The position numbers and the translations under genes were made by a program. The notes below the pieces were generated by a model that was not told the DNA's origin, ran no database searches, and worked only from the letters and a program-made list of their open reading frames with translations. Positions 10,073 to 19,092 of a stretch of DNA of 64,000 nucleotides are shown here, piece by piece (positions within the stretch are counted from its first letter, which is position 1; each line of letters begins with the position of its first letter). The stretch comes from Tamlana crocina (GTDB lineage Bacteria; Bacteroidota; Bacteroidia; Flavobacteriales; Flavobacteriaceae), in NCBI GenBank assembly GCA_040429635.1, contig CP158972.1:1436001-1500000 (forward strand), written 5' to 3'.

Positions 10073-10372
10073 TTATTCGTTTATTCTATTTTTCAAGTCC
10101 ATTCGTTCGTGCAAAATTCTGACAACTTCAATTTTGTCCTCTGAAATCAATTTGTAAAAGATGATGTGTTTTTCAGATTTCAATCCGAGTAAGTTTTTGT
10201 CAATTTCGTCATATTCCTTTCCGACATCTGGGTTTTCTCCAATTCCATTACAAGCAATTTTAATGGTAGCATAATATTTGTCCGCTTGTTTCGCTCACCA
10301 TTTGTCAAAAGTATTGCTCCAAATGTAGTTTAAATCATCTATGGCTTTTTGTCTCAATATAACTTTAGCCAT
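10073..10372 (-). pseudogene. ParE/RelE-superfamily toxin, interrupted by an in-frame stop
   Basis: Read on the minus strand the frame gives MAKVILRQKAIDDLNYIWSNTFDKW, a TGA stop, then AKQADKYYATIKIACNGIGE and a C-terminus with GLKSEKHIIFYKLI and VRILHERMDL. These are standard ParE toxin motifs over 100 codons, the usual family length. The single stop should abolish function. The start overlaps the stop of the upstream antitoxin (ATGGCTAA), typical of parDE operons. A functional antitoxin with a dead toxin is a common decay state. Confidence 0.8.
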
Positions 10373-10613
10373 TTTTTTTCTTTTCAGCTTTCAGACGTCT
10401 CAGATTTTCGTCAAAGTCAAAATCCTCAACTAGTGGACTATTCAGACCTTCTTGAATTGCATTCCGTAACGCAATTACTTTACTTTCTTCGTTTTCTAAA
10501 AGTCGAAGCCCAGCTCTGATTACCTCACTCACATTTTTATATCGCCCAGTAGAAACTTGTGTCTGCACAAATTGGTCAAAATAATTTCCTAATGATATCG
10601 ATGTATTTTTCAT
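10365..10613 (-). CDS. parD: ParD-type antitoxin (ribbon-helix-helix)
   Basis: This is an 82-residue antitoxin. The N-terminal ribbon-helix-helix region (SISLGNYFDQFVQTQVSTGRYKNVSEVIRAGLRLLE) is the ParD/CC2985 signature, and the acidic C-terminal tail would wrap the toxin. It overlaps the start of the broken parE gene by 8 bp. It probably represses its own promoter. Reading frame is intact although its toxin partner is not. Confidence 0.88.
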   Translation of the reverse strand: MKNTSISLGNYFDQFVQTQVSTGRYKNVSEVIRAGLRLLENEESKVIALRNAIQEGLNSPLVEDFDFDENLRRLKAEKKKNG

Positions 10614-10792
10614 TCCGTTTTAATTTGCTTAAATATACCAAAATTTGGTAAATATTCAAGTTTCGAATGCGGCTCGTAAATTACGCCCAACAATTGAATA
10701 AACACAATTGCGATTATCCATATTATATCTACGCGATAAATATAGCTAATTGAAGTTGTTTTTGGTTGAAAAATTTTACAAAAAAAAGTTTT

Positions 10793-11158
10793 TTACTTCA
10801 CCAAAAAAATCCCTAAAAACACAGCTAAAAAGCCTACAACAAAACTAGCAATGGTATAAAACGCAAAACTGGTAAAGTCGCCTGCTTTTAAGAATTCATG
10901 ATTTTCGTAAGCGAAGGTGCTAAAGGTGGTAAAGCCGCCACAGAATCCGGTGGCCAAAAGCAAGGTTTGGTTTTGCGAAAGGGTATTGTTTTTGGCGGCT
11001 AAGCCCAAAATGATGCCAATGAGTAAACTGCCTAAAATATTGGCTGCAAAAGTGCCGTAAGGGATGTCCGTTTGTGGATTGTTTAAATATTTGCCAATCA
11101 AAAAACGCAGCACACTACCAAAACCACCACCAACAAAAACCAGTAAAATCTGTTTCAT
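10793..11158 (-). CDS. crcB: Fluoride ion channel FluC/CrcB
   Basis: This is a 121-residue membrane protein with four transmembrane segments that exports fluoride as a dual-topology dimer. Family motifs are GGGFGSVLRFLIGKYL at the N-terminus, the AANILGSLLIG helix, and the pore-lining GFCGGFTTFSTFAYE. Length is normal. It is a single gene on the minus strand. No fluoride riboswitch was recognised upstream. Confidence 0.94.
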   Translation of the reverse strand: MKQILLVFVGGGFGSVLRFLIGKYLNNPQTDIPYGTFAANILGSLLIGIILGLAAKNNTLSQNQTLLLATGFCGGFTTFSTFAYENHEFLKAGDFTSFAFYTIASFVVGFLAVFLGIFLVK

Positions 11159-11252
11159 TTATAAAAGAAATTTACGGTTGCTAAGTACACCCGACTTCAT
11201 TCGGCTATGTTGGGTAAAAATGCTAAGAATAACAAAGATCCATTTTTTGCTG

Positions 11253-12275
11253 TTAGTTTACGGCTATATAGATTTCGGTTTTCCAATCGGCTGGGTTGGG
11301 TGTGTTCATTGGGTCGGTTAAATAAACCTCAAGCATGGGGCCATCCTCTGTAAACTCAATGTCGCTATCGGTTATGTGTTTCATGGTGGTTTTCCAAGCT
11401 TCCTTTAAATTGCTGTAATTACCTTTTAATGTCGTTTTTATCGCCTTAAAAGGTTCTATCTGTCCTGTTAAAATATCACTTTCAGATGATATAACTCTAT
11501 CGGTGGTAGGCACACAGCATGAAAACATAGCGGCGTTGTTTTTTTCGTCCCATTTATGGTAATAAGTAAACGGCGCTCCAGCCATTTGAATATTGTTTTT
11601 TATAGCATACTTACTGACCTTGGGCATCATTTCCTGCATTTTGGCTTCTAGATCCGGTATTTTGCAGGAGGTTGTATTATATATATAATAACCGCCGCCA
11701 TGTTCGGTAAGGCCATCGACAGTAACGGTATATTTTTCCATATCAGCCACCACAACGCTATCTAATTTAAAAAGTCCACGTTCAAAATCGGGACCGGTCA
11801 TATCTTCAATCGAACCGGCAAAAGTGGTGTACACTTTGGTCATAAAATCCTGTTTTCCGGCCATTTCCCAAGTTACTTTGGTGCCTTCATCTGTGGGTTC
11901 GAATGTCCAATTAATATCCGATTCCGACTCAAACGGTTTTATAAATTGAATATGTTGTTCTATGCTTTCATTTTCATTTACACTTAAGGTCGTCATTTGC
12001 CCTTCACCCAAAATATCACCATTCCAGGCATAGCTGCCATCAACCCCGCTCGTTTTGTCGCCATAGGTTAAAATGGCCGTTGGCTCTTGTTCTATCCACG
12101 GTGAAAAGCTGGGCCAATTTTTATAATCATTCACCTTATTGTAAACGACTGAAGCTGGAGTTTTAATAACCGTACTGCGAGAAAAACGGAATTCGTTGGG
12201 CTGTACAGCAATATAAATGGCGAGGCCAATAACAAATATGAGCAATAAAAAAAGGATGTACTTAAGAGCTTTCAT
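11253..12275 (-). CDS. SRPBCC domain - GyrI-like effector-binding domain protein, membrane-anchored
   Basis: The protein has 340 residues. An N-terminal transmembrane anchor (about 4-24) is followed by a polyketide-cyclase/START-like SRPBCC domain (about 30-175: SRSTVIKTPASVVYNKVNDYKNW, WTFEPTDEGTKVTWEM) and a C-terminal GyrI/Rob-like small-molecule-binding domain (about 185-340, ending LEVYLTDPMNTPNPADWKTEIYI). This two-domain arrangement is known in Bacteroidota but has no assigned ligand. It stands alone between crcB and a divergent fragment gene. Confidence 0.8.
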   Translation of the reverse strand: MKALKYILFLLLIFVIGLAIYIAVQPNEFRFSRSTVIKTPASVVYNKVNDYKNWPSFSPWIEQEPTAILTYGDKTSGVDGSYAWNGDILGEGQMTTLSVNENESIEQHIQFIKPFESESDINWTFEPTDEGTKVTWEMAGKQDFMTKVYTTFAGSIEDMTGPDFERGLFKLDSVVVADMEKYTVTVDGLTEHGGGYYIYNTTSCKIPDLEAKMQEMMPKVSKYAIKNNIQMAGAPFTYYHKWDEKNNAAMFSCCVPTTDRVISSESDILTGQIEPFKAIKTTLKGNYSNLKEAWKTTMKHITDSDIEFTEDGPMLEVYLTDPMNTPNPADWKTEIYIAVN

Positions 12276-12470
12276 TAATTAGTGTTTTGGAAGATTAGTA
12301 AATCAAATATAATCATTTTTAGTTTTCGATTAATAAATTACTACATTATTACATTTGTTGCTGTGAAAATTGATATTTTTCACTTTAAATAGTGTTTTTT
12401 AGGTTTTTCAATAATGAGCTGTGGAGTGAGTAATAACTTTTCACGAATAATTGAAAAAAAATAATAGCCG

Positions 12471-12902
12471 ATGAAACTTAAATTAATCATGAGCGCGATG
12501 GTGCTCGGCACTGTTTTATGGCCGTGCGGGAGTGAAAAATCCAACCAAGATGGAATGGATGCTGAACAAAGTGAAACTACCGACTTCGAATTTAAGGTAG
12601 ATCAATTTGCCGATGTTAAAATTTTGAGATACCAAGTGCTAGGTTGGGAAAAACTTTCATTGAAAGAGCCAAAATTGGTGTACTATTTAACACAGGCTGG
12701 TTTGGCGGGGCGCGATATTATGTGGGGACAAAATTACCGGCACAATTTAAAAATTAAAGCGGCGCTCGAAAATATTTACACCAAATATTCGGGTGATAAA
12801 TCGGCTGCTGATTGGCAGACTTTTGAAACCTATTTAAAGCGGCTTTGGTTCAATAATGGTATTCACCATCATTATTCCAATGACAGATTGAAACCAACAT
12901 AG
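12471..12902 (+). pseudogene. N-terminal fragment of dipeptidyl-peptidase III-like (M49) protein
   Basis: The 143-residue frame matches only the beginning of the M49 peptidases that Bacteroidota export as lipoproteins: FADVKILRYQVLGWEKLSLKEPK, LVYYLTQAGLAGRDIMW, NYRHNLKIKAALENIY, LWFNNGIHHHYSN. Full-length members are near 680 residues and carry a HEXXGH zinc motif, which is absent here. The lipobox region reads WPCGS. A stop (TAG) follows KPT and nothing downstream continues the family. It is probably a relic of a deletion. Confidence 0.7.
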
Positions 12903-12955
12903 CCAGCAGTCAAGTTTCAGCAAAATTAATAGATGTTTTTTAATTAAAATAGCAC

Positions 12956-14428
12956 ATGAGAGCAATGCAAAAAAAACTATTCGTATTAATAATTACAACT
13001 CTTTATTTAAGTTGTAAAACTTCAGAAAAAACTATTTCAGAAGAAAAACCCCTAAACATCCTTTTCATTTTAACAGACGACCAAGGTGCGCATTTATCTG
13101 CTGTAGGAACAAAAGGAATTTCAACACCAAATATAGATGCGCTTGCTAAAAACGGTGTGTTGTTTACAAAATCCTTTGCTGTGGTGCCATCATGTTCGCC
13201 AAGCAGAAGTTCTATCATGACAGGAATGTATCCGCATGCCAACGGCCATTGGAGAAACACCATTACCCCGCGTTTAGACGAACCAGTTAGTGAGTTTGGA
13301 AGGCAATCAAAAACAGTGGATAAAGTAGGTATTCACGAGTACTTAAAAACGCTTCCGGAATTACTCCAAGAACATGGCTATTTTGCCGGAATTACCCAAA
13401 AGTTCCACATGAGTCCGCCTTGGAAATTTCCTTATTCCGATAGAAACCCAGTAAACAATGATCCTGACCAGTTTAAAAAGGTAATTTCCCAATACATTGC
13501 CAGTGCGGGTGATAAACCTTTTTTTATCCAAGCCAATATAGCCCCTCCACACAGAAATTTTGATCATCACATGGACAAATTTTCAGAATTCCTTCCTAAC
13601 CCTGAAGATATTGAAGTTCCTGAATATTTAGCAGATACTCCCGAAATGCGCAAAGACTTAGCAAAATATTATGGGTCTGTACAGCTTGCCGACGCATGTG
13701 CAGGCAGTATTATTTCGGCTTTAAAAGAAAAGAATCTTTTAGAAAGTACCATTATAATTTATACTAGTGACCAAGGCGAACCTTATCACAGAGCCAAAGC
13801 ATCGGCATATTATGCGGGTTTACATGTTCCTTTTGTAGCAAGTGGCCCCAGTATTGTAAAAAACAAAATATCTGATGCCCTTATTTCCCATATCGACATT
13901 ATGCCAACCATTTTAGATTATGCAAATATTGATATTCCTTCGAGTGTTCAGGGTAAATCTTTAAAATCCTTGCTTAATGGCAAACAAGAAAAATTAAGTA
14001 ATCGCGATTATATATTTGGAGAGCATAACTCCCATGGCCCGATAAGAGCAGAACATTACCCAAGTAGAGCGGTGTTTGACGGGAGATATTATTATATCAA
14101 AAACCTTATGCACAGTAAAACCTATGAATTGCCTGCTGATTTAAAGGTTGAAAAAGGTTGGGGTAACCATAGCTACCAAGCAACTTTAAAGGCAAAAGAA
14201 TCACACCCCGTTCAATATAGCTTATTAAAACAATTAGAATCTGGCCGCCCAAAAGAAGAACTTTATGACATGAAGAATGATTTTGGTCAAATTAATAATC
14301 TTGTAAATAACCCAGAGTATAAAGAAAAACTTAAAGAATTAAGGGAAGCTATTAATGCCTGGAGAAAAGAAACCGGCGATTTGGAAAATGACCCATTAAA
14401 TATAAAAACAAGACAACTAAACAAATAA
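12956..14428 (+). CDS. Family S1 sulfatase, lipoprotein (N-sulfoglucosamine-sulfohydrolase-like)
   Basis: This 490-residue protein should hydrolyse sulfate esters or N-sulfates on glycans. It has a lipoprotein-type N-terminus (LYLSCKT) and the metal-binding FILTDDQGA. The formylglycine motif is CSPSRSSIMTG with Cys80 as the residue to be matured, so an anaerobic or FGE-type maturase encoded elsewhere is needed. The GMYPHANGHWRN stretch and the C-terminal ELYDMKNDFGQINNL resemble SGSH-like S1 subfamilies; the subfamily call is tentative. It plausibly cooperates with GH88 and GH2 upstream, although IS elements now separate them. MQKKLF (base 12965) is an alternative start. Confidence 0.88.
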   Translation: MRAMQKKLFVLIITTLYLSCKTSEKTISEEKPLNILFILTDDQGAHLSAVGTKGISTPNIDALAKNGVLFTKSFAVVPSCSPSRSSIMTGMYPHANGHWRNTITPRLDEPVSEFGRQSKTVDKVGIHEYLKTLPELLQEHGYFAGITQKFHMSPPWKFPYSDRNPVNNDPDQFKKVISQYIASAGDKPFFIQANIAPPHRNFDHHMDKFSEFLPNPEDIEVPEYLADTPEMRKDLAKYYGSVQLADACAGSIISALKEKNLLESTIIIYTSDQGEPYHRAKASAYYAGLHVPFVASGPSIVKNKISDALISHIDIMPTILDYANIDIPSSVQGKSLKSLLNGKQEKLSNRDYIFGEHNSHGPIRAEHYPSRAVFDGRYYYIKNLMHSKTYELPADLKVEKGWGNHSYQATLKAKESHPVQYSLLKQLESGRPKEELYDMKNDFGQINNLVNNPEYKEKLKELREAINAWRKETGDLENDPLNIKTRQLNK

Positions 14429-14501
14429 TGTTACGTGTAAGCCTCCCATAAAATCGAACTGTTTAAAAGTGTAAAAATAATATTAACTTTAAACAGTAAT
14501 T

Positions 14502-14768
14502 ATGAGAAGAAGTAAATTTAGTCCACAGCAAATAGCTAAGATTTTAAAAGAGTTCGATAACGGCAAGAGTGTTGAACAGATAACGCGCGAACATGGAGTA
14601 AGTACATCTGCCTTTTATAAATGGCGAGAACGTTATGCAGGCATGAACGGAAAAGAACTAAAGCGTATTAAAGAATTAGAAGAGGAAAATCGCAAACTTA
14701 AACAGATGTATGCAACTTTAGCCTTAGACCACCAAATGGCTAAAGAAATAATTGAAAAAAAGCTATAA
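14502..14768 (+). CDS. IS3-family transposase OrfA
   Basis: This 88-residue protein has a helix-turn-helix (SPQQIAKILKEFDNGKSVEQ, REHGVSTSAFYKWRERY) and a C-terminal leucine zipper (LKRIKELEEENRKLKQMY). Its end overlaps orfB in the -1 frame. Seven A residues followed by G at 14755-14762 are the expected programmed-frameshift site that would make the OrfAB fusion transposase. Confidence 0.9.
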   Translation: MRRSKFSPQQIAKILKEFDNGKSVEQITREHGVSTSAFYKWRERYAGMNGKELKRIKELEEENRKLKQMYATLALDHQMAKEIIEKKL

Positions 14769-15631
14769 AGCCCTGCCGTAAGCGGAGTATTGCAAAGGAA
14801 CTTATTCATTACGGTATCAGTAGGGCGTGCCGTGTTCTCAATATGAGTAAGAGTGTCTATTATTACACACCATTACCTAAGGACGATCTCGAGATAGAAC
14901 AAGCTTTACAGCAAAAGGCTTAAGAGCATTCTGAAGAAGGATTTTGGAAAGCCTATGACCGATTACGAGAAGAGGGCAAACCTTGGAATCACAAACGTGT
15001 GCATAGGGTTTATGTTTCTTTAGGGCTGCCTTTGAGAAGAAAGGTAAAGAAACGTTTGCCTGTTAGAGTAAAAGAGCCTTTAGAGGTTCCTAATGAGCTC
15101 AATCATACTTGGAGTATGGATTTTGTAACCGATGTTTTAGAGAACAAAAGACGTTTTAGAGCATTTAATATCATTGATGATTTTAACCGAGAAGTTCTTC
15201 ATATAGAAATAGATTTTTCATTGACTAGTAATCGCATAGTCTGGGTGCTTAACCACCTAATAAATAAAAAAGGAAAACCCCAGAAGATACGAATGGATAA
15301 CGGCCCTGAGTTTATCGCTAATATCACTAATGAATGGAGTCAAATGCATGGAATAGATTTTAAATATATTCAACCAGGAAAACCAACTCAAAATGCTTTT
15401 ATAGAACGCTTTAATGGAAGTTATAGACGTGGAGTTCTAAACAAATACATATTCGAAGATCTTGATCAAGTTAGAGAACAAACCCAGATATGGATAGATG
15501 ACTATAACAACCACAGACCACACGATGCTCTAGGAAAAATTTCTCCAATTAAATATGCAAAAATTAATTCTCATGGAGCTAGCTCCATGAGAATTAAAAA
15601 CAGTAATTTTAAACCAGTTTTAGAAAATTAA
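14765..15631 (+). pseudogene. IS3-family OrfB transposase with an in-frame stop
   Basis: The frame starts beyond the A7G slip site (KPCRKRSIAKELIHYGIS), passes an in-frame TAA at 14921-14923 (QQKA-stop-EHSEEG), and continues with an intact integrase domain: WSMDFVTD (Asp), [11 protein letters not shown] (Asp), [15 protein letters not shown] (Glu), and [15 protein letters not shown]. One nonsense change is enough to inactivate it. All three acidic catalytic residues remain. Confidence 0.85.
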
Positions 15632-15657
15632 GCAGTTCTAATATGGGGAAGCTTACA

Positions 15658-15911
15658 CAGCCTGATTCCGATTCAACTGTTGATTCTTTCCACAAAATGT
15701 CAAATTCCTCTTTGGAACTCGCGTCCATAAATTCTAAACCATCTTTTAGATTTCCTTCTGGCAAAAAATATGGTTCTTGTTCTATTGTCAAATATGTATT
15801 GACTAATTCATTTTCTGTTTTATAAATAGCTCTTTCACAATAGAACTCATTATCCAATTCAAAAAAACATTCAGTCTTGTTTTCGTCTGTATATTTAAAG
15901 TAGCTTTTCAT
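15658..15911 (-). pseudogene. Cassette 38: unknown gene truncated by IS3
   Basis: The start at 15911 is 25 bp from the attC junction, as in other cassettes. About 84 codons are native (MKSYFKYTDENKTECFFELD to VESESGC); the remaining frame to 15609 is IS3 sequence. The family was not recognised. The protein is acidic and soluble with no signal peptide. Its lost 3' half and own attC mark where the array was cut. Confidence 0.7.
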
Positions 15912-15935
15912 TTCGGATTTCAGTTCTCAAATGGC

Positions 15936-16069
15936 ATACAACGGTCACGTATAACCGTCAGTTACGGGCAAGTTAGCAATTAATTTCGGTTTAGCACTGG
16001 TGTTAGCAATTACGTAGTGGATTCGGACGTAGTCGAATCCGCCGTAATTGCGGTTATACATTGTTGTAA
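15936..16069 (-). repeat. attC37 (subfamily A), site of cassette 37
   Basis: On the plus strand it runs from ATACAAC to GTTGTAA with TATAACCG/CGGTTATA arms and the inner GGATTCG/CGAATCC hairpin. It is the last complete site before the IS3 truncation. Confidence 0.88.
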
Positions 16070-16518
16070 GCAGTTTTTATTCCGTTTTTTACATAAATCA
16101 TGATTCCGTTTACAACTAATGGAAGTGAAATTATCGCAATAAAATATTTTAAATTTTCCGCATTTCCGTATTCAATTCCGATAATTAAGTTTCCGATTAT
16201 CCATAATACAGAACTTACAGAAAAGATAGTCAGCATTTTTTTTAAATTCCGCATTAATCTTTCCACGTCTTCAGGTTCATATTCTCTAAATTCAAGTTCC
16301 ATATTAAATTCAAGTCCGCTTGCATAAATTGCATAAAAAACGAATGAAAATCCGAAAGCTAAAATCAAGATTATTAGTCCAATTTTAAAAATAGGATTCA
16401 GTTCCGCAATTGATTTTATGTATTCAAATGATTTTCCAAAAGCGAGTAAAATCAGTAGAAACAGGATTGTAATTATCCAACTTTTATATTCTTTTCTTAT
16501 GTACTTTTTTATGTTCAT
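16054..16518 (-). CDS. Cassette 37: small multi-pass membrane protein, unknown
   Basis: The 154-residue protein has four predicted hydrophobic segments (about 13-33, 40-66, 93-113, 119-140) with a charged loop EFREYEPEDVERLMRNLKK between the second and third. No family was recognised. The start at 16518 lies 24 bp inside the cassette; the last codons read into the attC, as in several cassettes of this array. A role in membrane-level defence or immunity is possible but unsupported. Confidence 0.7.
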   Translation of the reverse strand: MNIKKYIRKEYKSWIITILFLLILLAFGKSFEYIKSIAELNPIFKIGLIILILAFGFSFVFYAIYASGLEFNMELEFREYEPEDVERLMRNLKKMLTIFSVSSVLWIIGNLIIGIEYGNAENLKYFIAIISLPLVVNGIMIYVKNGIKTAYNNV

Positions 16519-16541
16519 TCAATAACGTTCTGTGGAATTGC

Positions 16542-16675
16542 TTACAACGGTTCGTGTATGGCCTCGTTGCGGAAAACGTCCAACCGACTTTTCCGCCGTA
16601 GCCCTAAGTTAGCGAAACAGGATGGATTTTCCATTTGGAAAATCCGACTGCAATGAGCTATACACAATGTTACCT
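16542..16675 (-). repeat. attC36 (divergent), site of cassette 36
   Basis: Plus strand TTACAAC to GTTACCT. Outer arms GTGTATGGCCTCGTTGC and GCAATGAGCTATACAC pair imperfectly; an inner GATTTTCC/GGAAAATC hairpin is present. Confidence 0.8.
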
Positions 16676-16679
16676 GTAG

Positions 16680-17279
16680 TTATTTTTCTTTTACGGTTTC
16701 GGTATATCTAATTGGAAAAATTCTTCTTATTTCAGTCCACTTTTCAATGTCAGATTCTTTATCTGAGTCTATTATCTGTTGCACTGATTGATTAAATTTT
16801 GATAATGCAAAATCGTTTCTTACTTGATTAAATGATATATAAATTTTATTTCTAATCTCCCTATATTTTTCATAATTCAATCCTTTATCAAAAATTCCTA
16901 ACACGATAATATTTTTATTGACATCTACTTTTCCCGAGTATTTAAATTCTTTTTCAATTGTAGCTGGCATTTTTTCATTTTCTGGGTTAGGAACGATGAA
17001 TTTTTTTAGTTTGTCAATTATTAAACTATCATTAACAATTTTCCCTTCAATTTTTGTCACTCCATTTTTTTCGACGTCTATTACCACTAAATTTCTCTGC
17101 TTAATAACAATTTGCCCAGATTTATTGCTTAGGTTTTTCATATAGTTGTCAAATCCATATTCCAATTCGACGACTTTATAGTCTACTTCTAAATCCACAA
17201 TAGATTTCAACTCATCCTTACAAGATGTTGAAGCCAATATTATAGTCAGAAGTAATAATTTGAGTAAAATTTTTGTCAT
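16680..17279 (-). CDS. Cassette 36: lipoprotein with ExbD/TolR-like periplasmic domain
   Basis: The chosen start is MTKILLKLLL at 17279; the longer frame to 17348 would begin inside attC35. The 199-residue protein has a lipoprotein signal ending ASTSCKDE. The C-terminal half (NYEKYREIRNKIYISFNQVRNDFALSKF, then EIRRIFPIRYTETV) resembles the end of Bacteroidota ExbD proteins (YIEVQNEL...AYNELRDE...I.E..P). ExbD normally has a transmembrane helix rather than a lipid anchor, so a decoy or modulator of energy transduction is one idea. The relationship is tentative. Confidence 0.6.
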   Translation of the reverse strand: MTKILLKLLLLTIILASTSCKDELKSIVDLEVDYKVVELEYGFDNYMKNLSNKSGQIVIKQRNLVVIDVEKNGVTKIEGKIVNDSLIIDKLKKFIVPNPENEKMPATIEKEFKYSGKVDVNKNIIVLGIFDKGLNYEKYREIRNKIYISFNQVRNDFALSKFNQSVQQIIDSDKESDIEKWTEIRRIFPIRYTETVKEK

Positions 17280-17285
17280 AATTAC

Positions 17286-17419
17286 AGGTAACGGTTTTGT
17301 GTAAGCGCCAGTAACGGGAAAGTGCGCGAGTACTTTCCGCTGACGCACCTAATTTAGCAAAACGAGTTGAATTTCCGATTAGGAAATTCAGCCGTTATTG
17401 CGCTTACACGTTGTTGGCT
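17286..17419 (-). repeat. attC35 (divergent), site of cassette 35
   Basis: Plus strand AGGTAAC to GTTGGCT, with GTGTAAGCGCCAGTAACGG pairing to CCGTTATTGCGCTTACAC and an inner GAATTTCC/GGAAATTC hairpin. Confidence 0.82.
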
Positions 17420-17427
17420 GTAGTTTT

Positions 17428-18477
17428 TTAAATCAAATTGTTTGCTATTCTATTCAGTTGTTCATCGGTTAAAATGGGTTCAAAATATTTTATATAATCA
17501 TTCAGTTCATTTAGTAGCTTTATGTTTACATATTTAAATTCAGCTTTTGGTTTATTGCGAATCATAACAATAAGATTTCGAATTGGAATTTTTTGTTCTC
17601 CCCAATGATGTTCATTTAATGTTATATTTTCCGAAATGTATATATATAGAGCAAAATTAGACCTTTCAATTTGTTCAATTGGTGACCTTAGACTAATTGA
17701 ATTTACCGATGATTTACTCCAGTTTTTTGTTTCTATTATGAAAATTCCAGCTTTTGAAATTAAAAGATGGTCAATTTGTATGGAATAGATTCTCTGATTA
17801 TGTTTTTTGTAAAAAATTGGTCGAGAAAAGCTTAAATTAAAATCATTGATTAAAACGTAGTCATCTGAAAGTTTCATTATTTCTTTAACAACTAAATTTT
17901 CACCAATTGCTCCTGAAATTAGATTTTTTGAATTTTCTAAAACATTGCGTGTATATTCAATTTTTTCAATTTTAGGCTTTGCTCTTTTTTCAATTAATTG
18001 TTGTTTTTCTGTTTCGTATTTTTTTATAAAAAGTTCATCATTTTCAATTTTTTTAGATAATTCTTTTATGAATGAACTTATCAGTTCAGGTTTATTTTTT
18101 AGAAAATGTTTTAATTTATTTTTAAGAACAAACAATCTTATACTTGAGCTCAGTTTTCTAAAAAAACTTTTTTCTTTATTGTTCTTAATTGAATCAATTT
18201 TAGTTTGTAAATCAGCAACTTTATTGTTTATTTTTTCACTCTCTAAATTGATTATTTCGTTTTTTTCCTGAATTCTACGTTCAAGTTTAGCACACGTTTC
18301 CGAATACTCTCTTTCTAACTCGTTCGATATGTCGTTTAGGATTTTTAGTTTTTCTGAATTGTAATTTGACAAAAAAGTCTTAATCTCTTTTACAGAACTA
18401 AATCTAGAAATTCCTTTGTCCTCTAATTCAGATTTTAAGGATTTCAGCGATTCTATTGTTCCATATATTCTTGCCAT
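17428..18477 (-). CDS. Cassette 35: coiled-coil protein with C-terminal NERD nuclease-related domain
   Basis: The 349-residue protein is lysine-rich. Residues about 35-185 are long coiled coils (ELEREYSETCAKLERRIQEK, KIENDELFIKKYETEKQQL). Residues about 190-345 match the NERD pattern: SGAIGENLVVKEIMKL, VLINDFNLSF, QIDHLLISKAGIFIIETKNW. NERD domains are predicted nucleases of the PD-(D/E)XK-like class found in plasmids and defence loci. The Asp of IDHLLI and Glu-Lys of IETKNW are the likely catalytic set. A defence role fits the cargo of the array. Confidence 0.82.
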   Translation of the reverse strand: MARIYGTIESLKSLKSELEDKGISRFSSVKEIKTFLSNYNSEKLKILNDISNELEREYSETCAKLERRIQEKNEIINLESEKINNKVADLQTKIDSIKNNKEKSFFRKLSSSIRLFVLKNKLKHFLKNKPELISSFIKELSKKIENDELFIKKYETEKQQLIEKRAKPKIEKIEYTRNVLENSKNLISGAIGENLVVKEIMKLSDDYVLINDFNLSFSRPIFYKKHNQRIYSIQIDHLLISKAGIFIIETKNWSKSSVNSISLRSPIEQIERSNFALYIYISENITLNEHHWGEQKIPIRNLIVMIRNKPKAEFKYVNIKLLNELNDYIKYFEPILTDEQLNRIANNLI

Positions 18478-18498
18478 TTACGATTTTTCTCAAATTAC

Positions 18499-18630
18499 AG
18501 CCAACGGTCTCGTATAACCGTCAGTTACGGGATTAAATTAATGATTTTCGGTTAAGCACAGGCTTTAGCAATTCCGAGTGGATTCGGACGTAGTCGAATC
18601 CGCCGTAATTGCGGTTATACATTGTTGGCA
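18499..18630 (-). repeat. attC34 (subfamily A), site of cassette 34
   Basis: Plus strand AGCCAAC to GTTGGCA. The whole site is also present next to the second copy of this cassette (39101-39232). Confidence 0.88.
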
Positions 18631-18816
18631 ACAGTTTTTTTCGTAACTAATAATATTTTAGTTTCCGTATACTTTTTAAAATTCAGATTCCGAAAATAGT
18701 TCTTTAGATTATTTCTGAGCTGATGTTTAATTCTGTCTGTTTGATTTTGGTCAGTATAATTAAAAAAAAGGTTTATTCTTTCCGCCTATTTTATGAAATT
18801 CCGCTTTTGTTCGATT

Positions 18817-19005
18817 CTAATTACGAACAGTTTTGAAATTTCCAAAAATTAAAGAGGTAATTAAAAGTCCTATTCCAATTCCGATAAAAGAACCCTTCGC
18901 AAAATCAGGTAATTCAAAAAATTGAGATACAATTTGTGAAGTTGAAATTACAATCATTCCAATTGATAATAAAATTAATGCTCTTCTTTTCGTTATTTTT
19001 TTCAT
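18817..19005 (-). CDS. Cassette 34: 62-residue two-helix membrane protein (copy 1)
   Basis: Small hydrophobic protein with two transmembrane segments (about 8-28 and 36-56) and a basic N-terminus (MKKITKRR). An identical copy is at 39419-39607. About 185 bp of the cassette downstream (18631-18816) holds no convincing gene. Its location far inside a cassette with a long untranslated leader and trailer is unusual. Function unknown; a small toxin or immunity protein is possible. Confidence 0.6.
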   Translation of the reverse strand: MKKITKRRALILLSIGMIVISTSQIVSQFFELPDFAKGSFIGIGIGLLITSLIFGNFKTVRN

Positions 19006-19092
19006 TTGATTTTAGATTTTAAATAATTAGTATCTCAATTAAAGTATTTGTTACATTAAGTTCTAAGTTTCTCAACGTTTTGGCTAAATTGT

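Larger units (their letters stand above)
10058..10691 (-). other. Solitary integron-cassette-like unit carrying ParDE
   Basis: The unit is bounded by GTTGGGCGTAG (10058-10068) and TTACGCCCAAC (10681-10691), complementary over 10 of 11 bases. This is the same arrangement that bounds every cassette of the array 6-40 kb away. Next to the left end, ACCGGTAACCG gives a short palindrome that could be a truncated attC; no full-length attC is present. It may be a cassette that integrated at a secondary site or was stranded by rearrangement. Confidence 0.45.
14436..15657 (+). mobile_element. IS3-family element at the distal end of the cassette array
   Basis: The ends are related inverted repeats: left TGTAAGCCTCCCAT with GAACTG, right (minus strand) TGTAAGCTTCCCCAT with GAACTG. 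Size is about 1.22 kb. It carries orfA and orfB joined through an A7G slippery stretch (14755-14762). orfB has an in-frame stop. No clear target duplication was found, which would fit an IS-mediated deletion. The right end lies inside a cassette gene. Confidence 0.82.
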
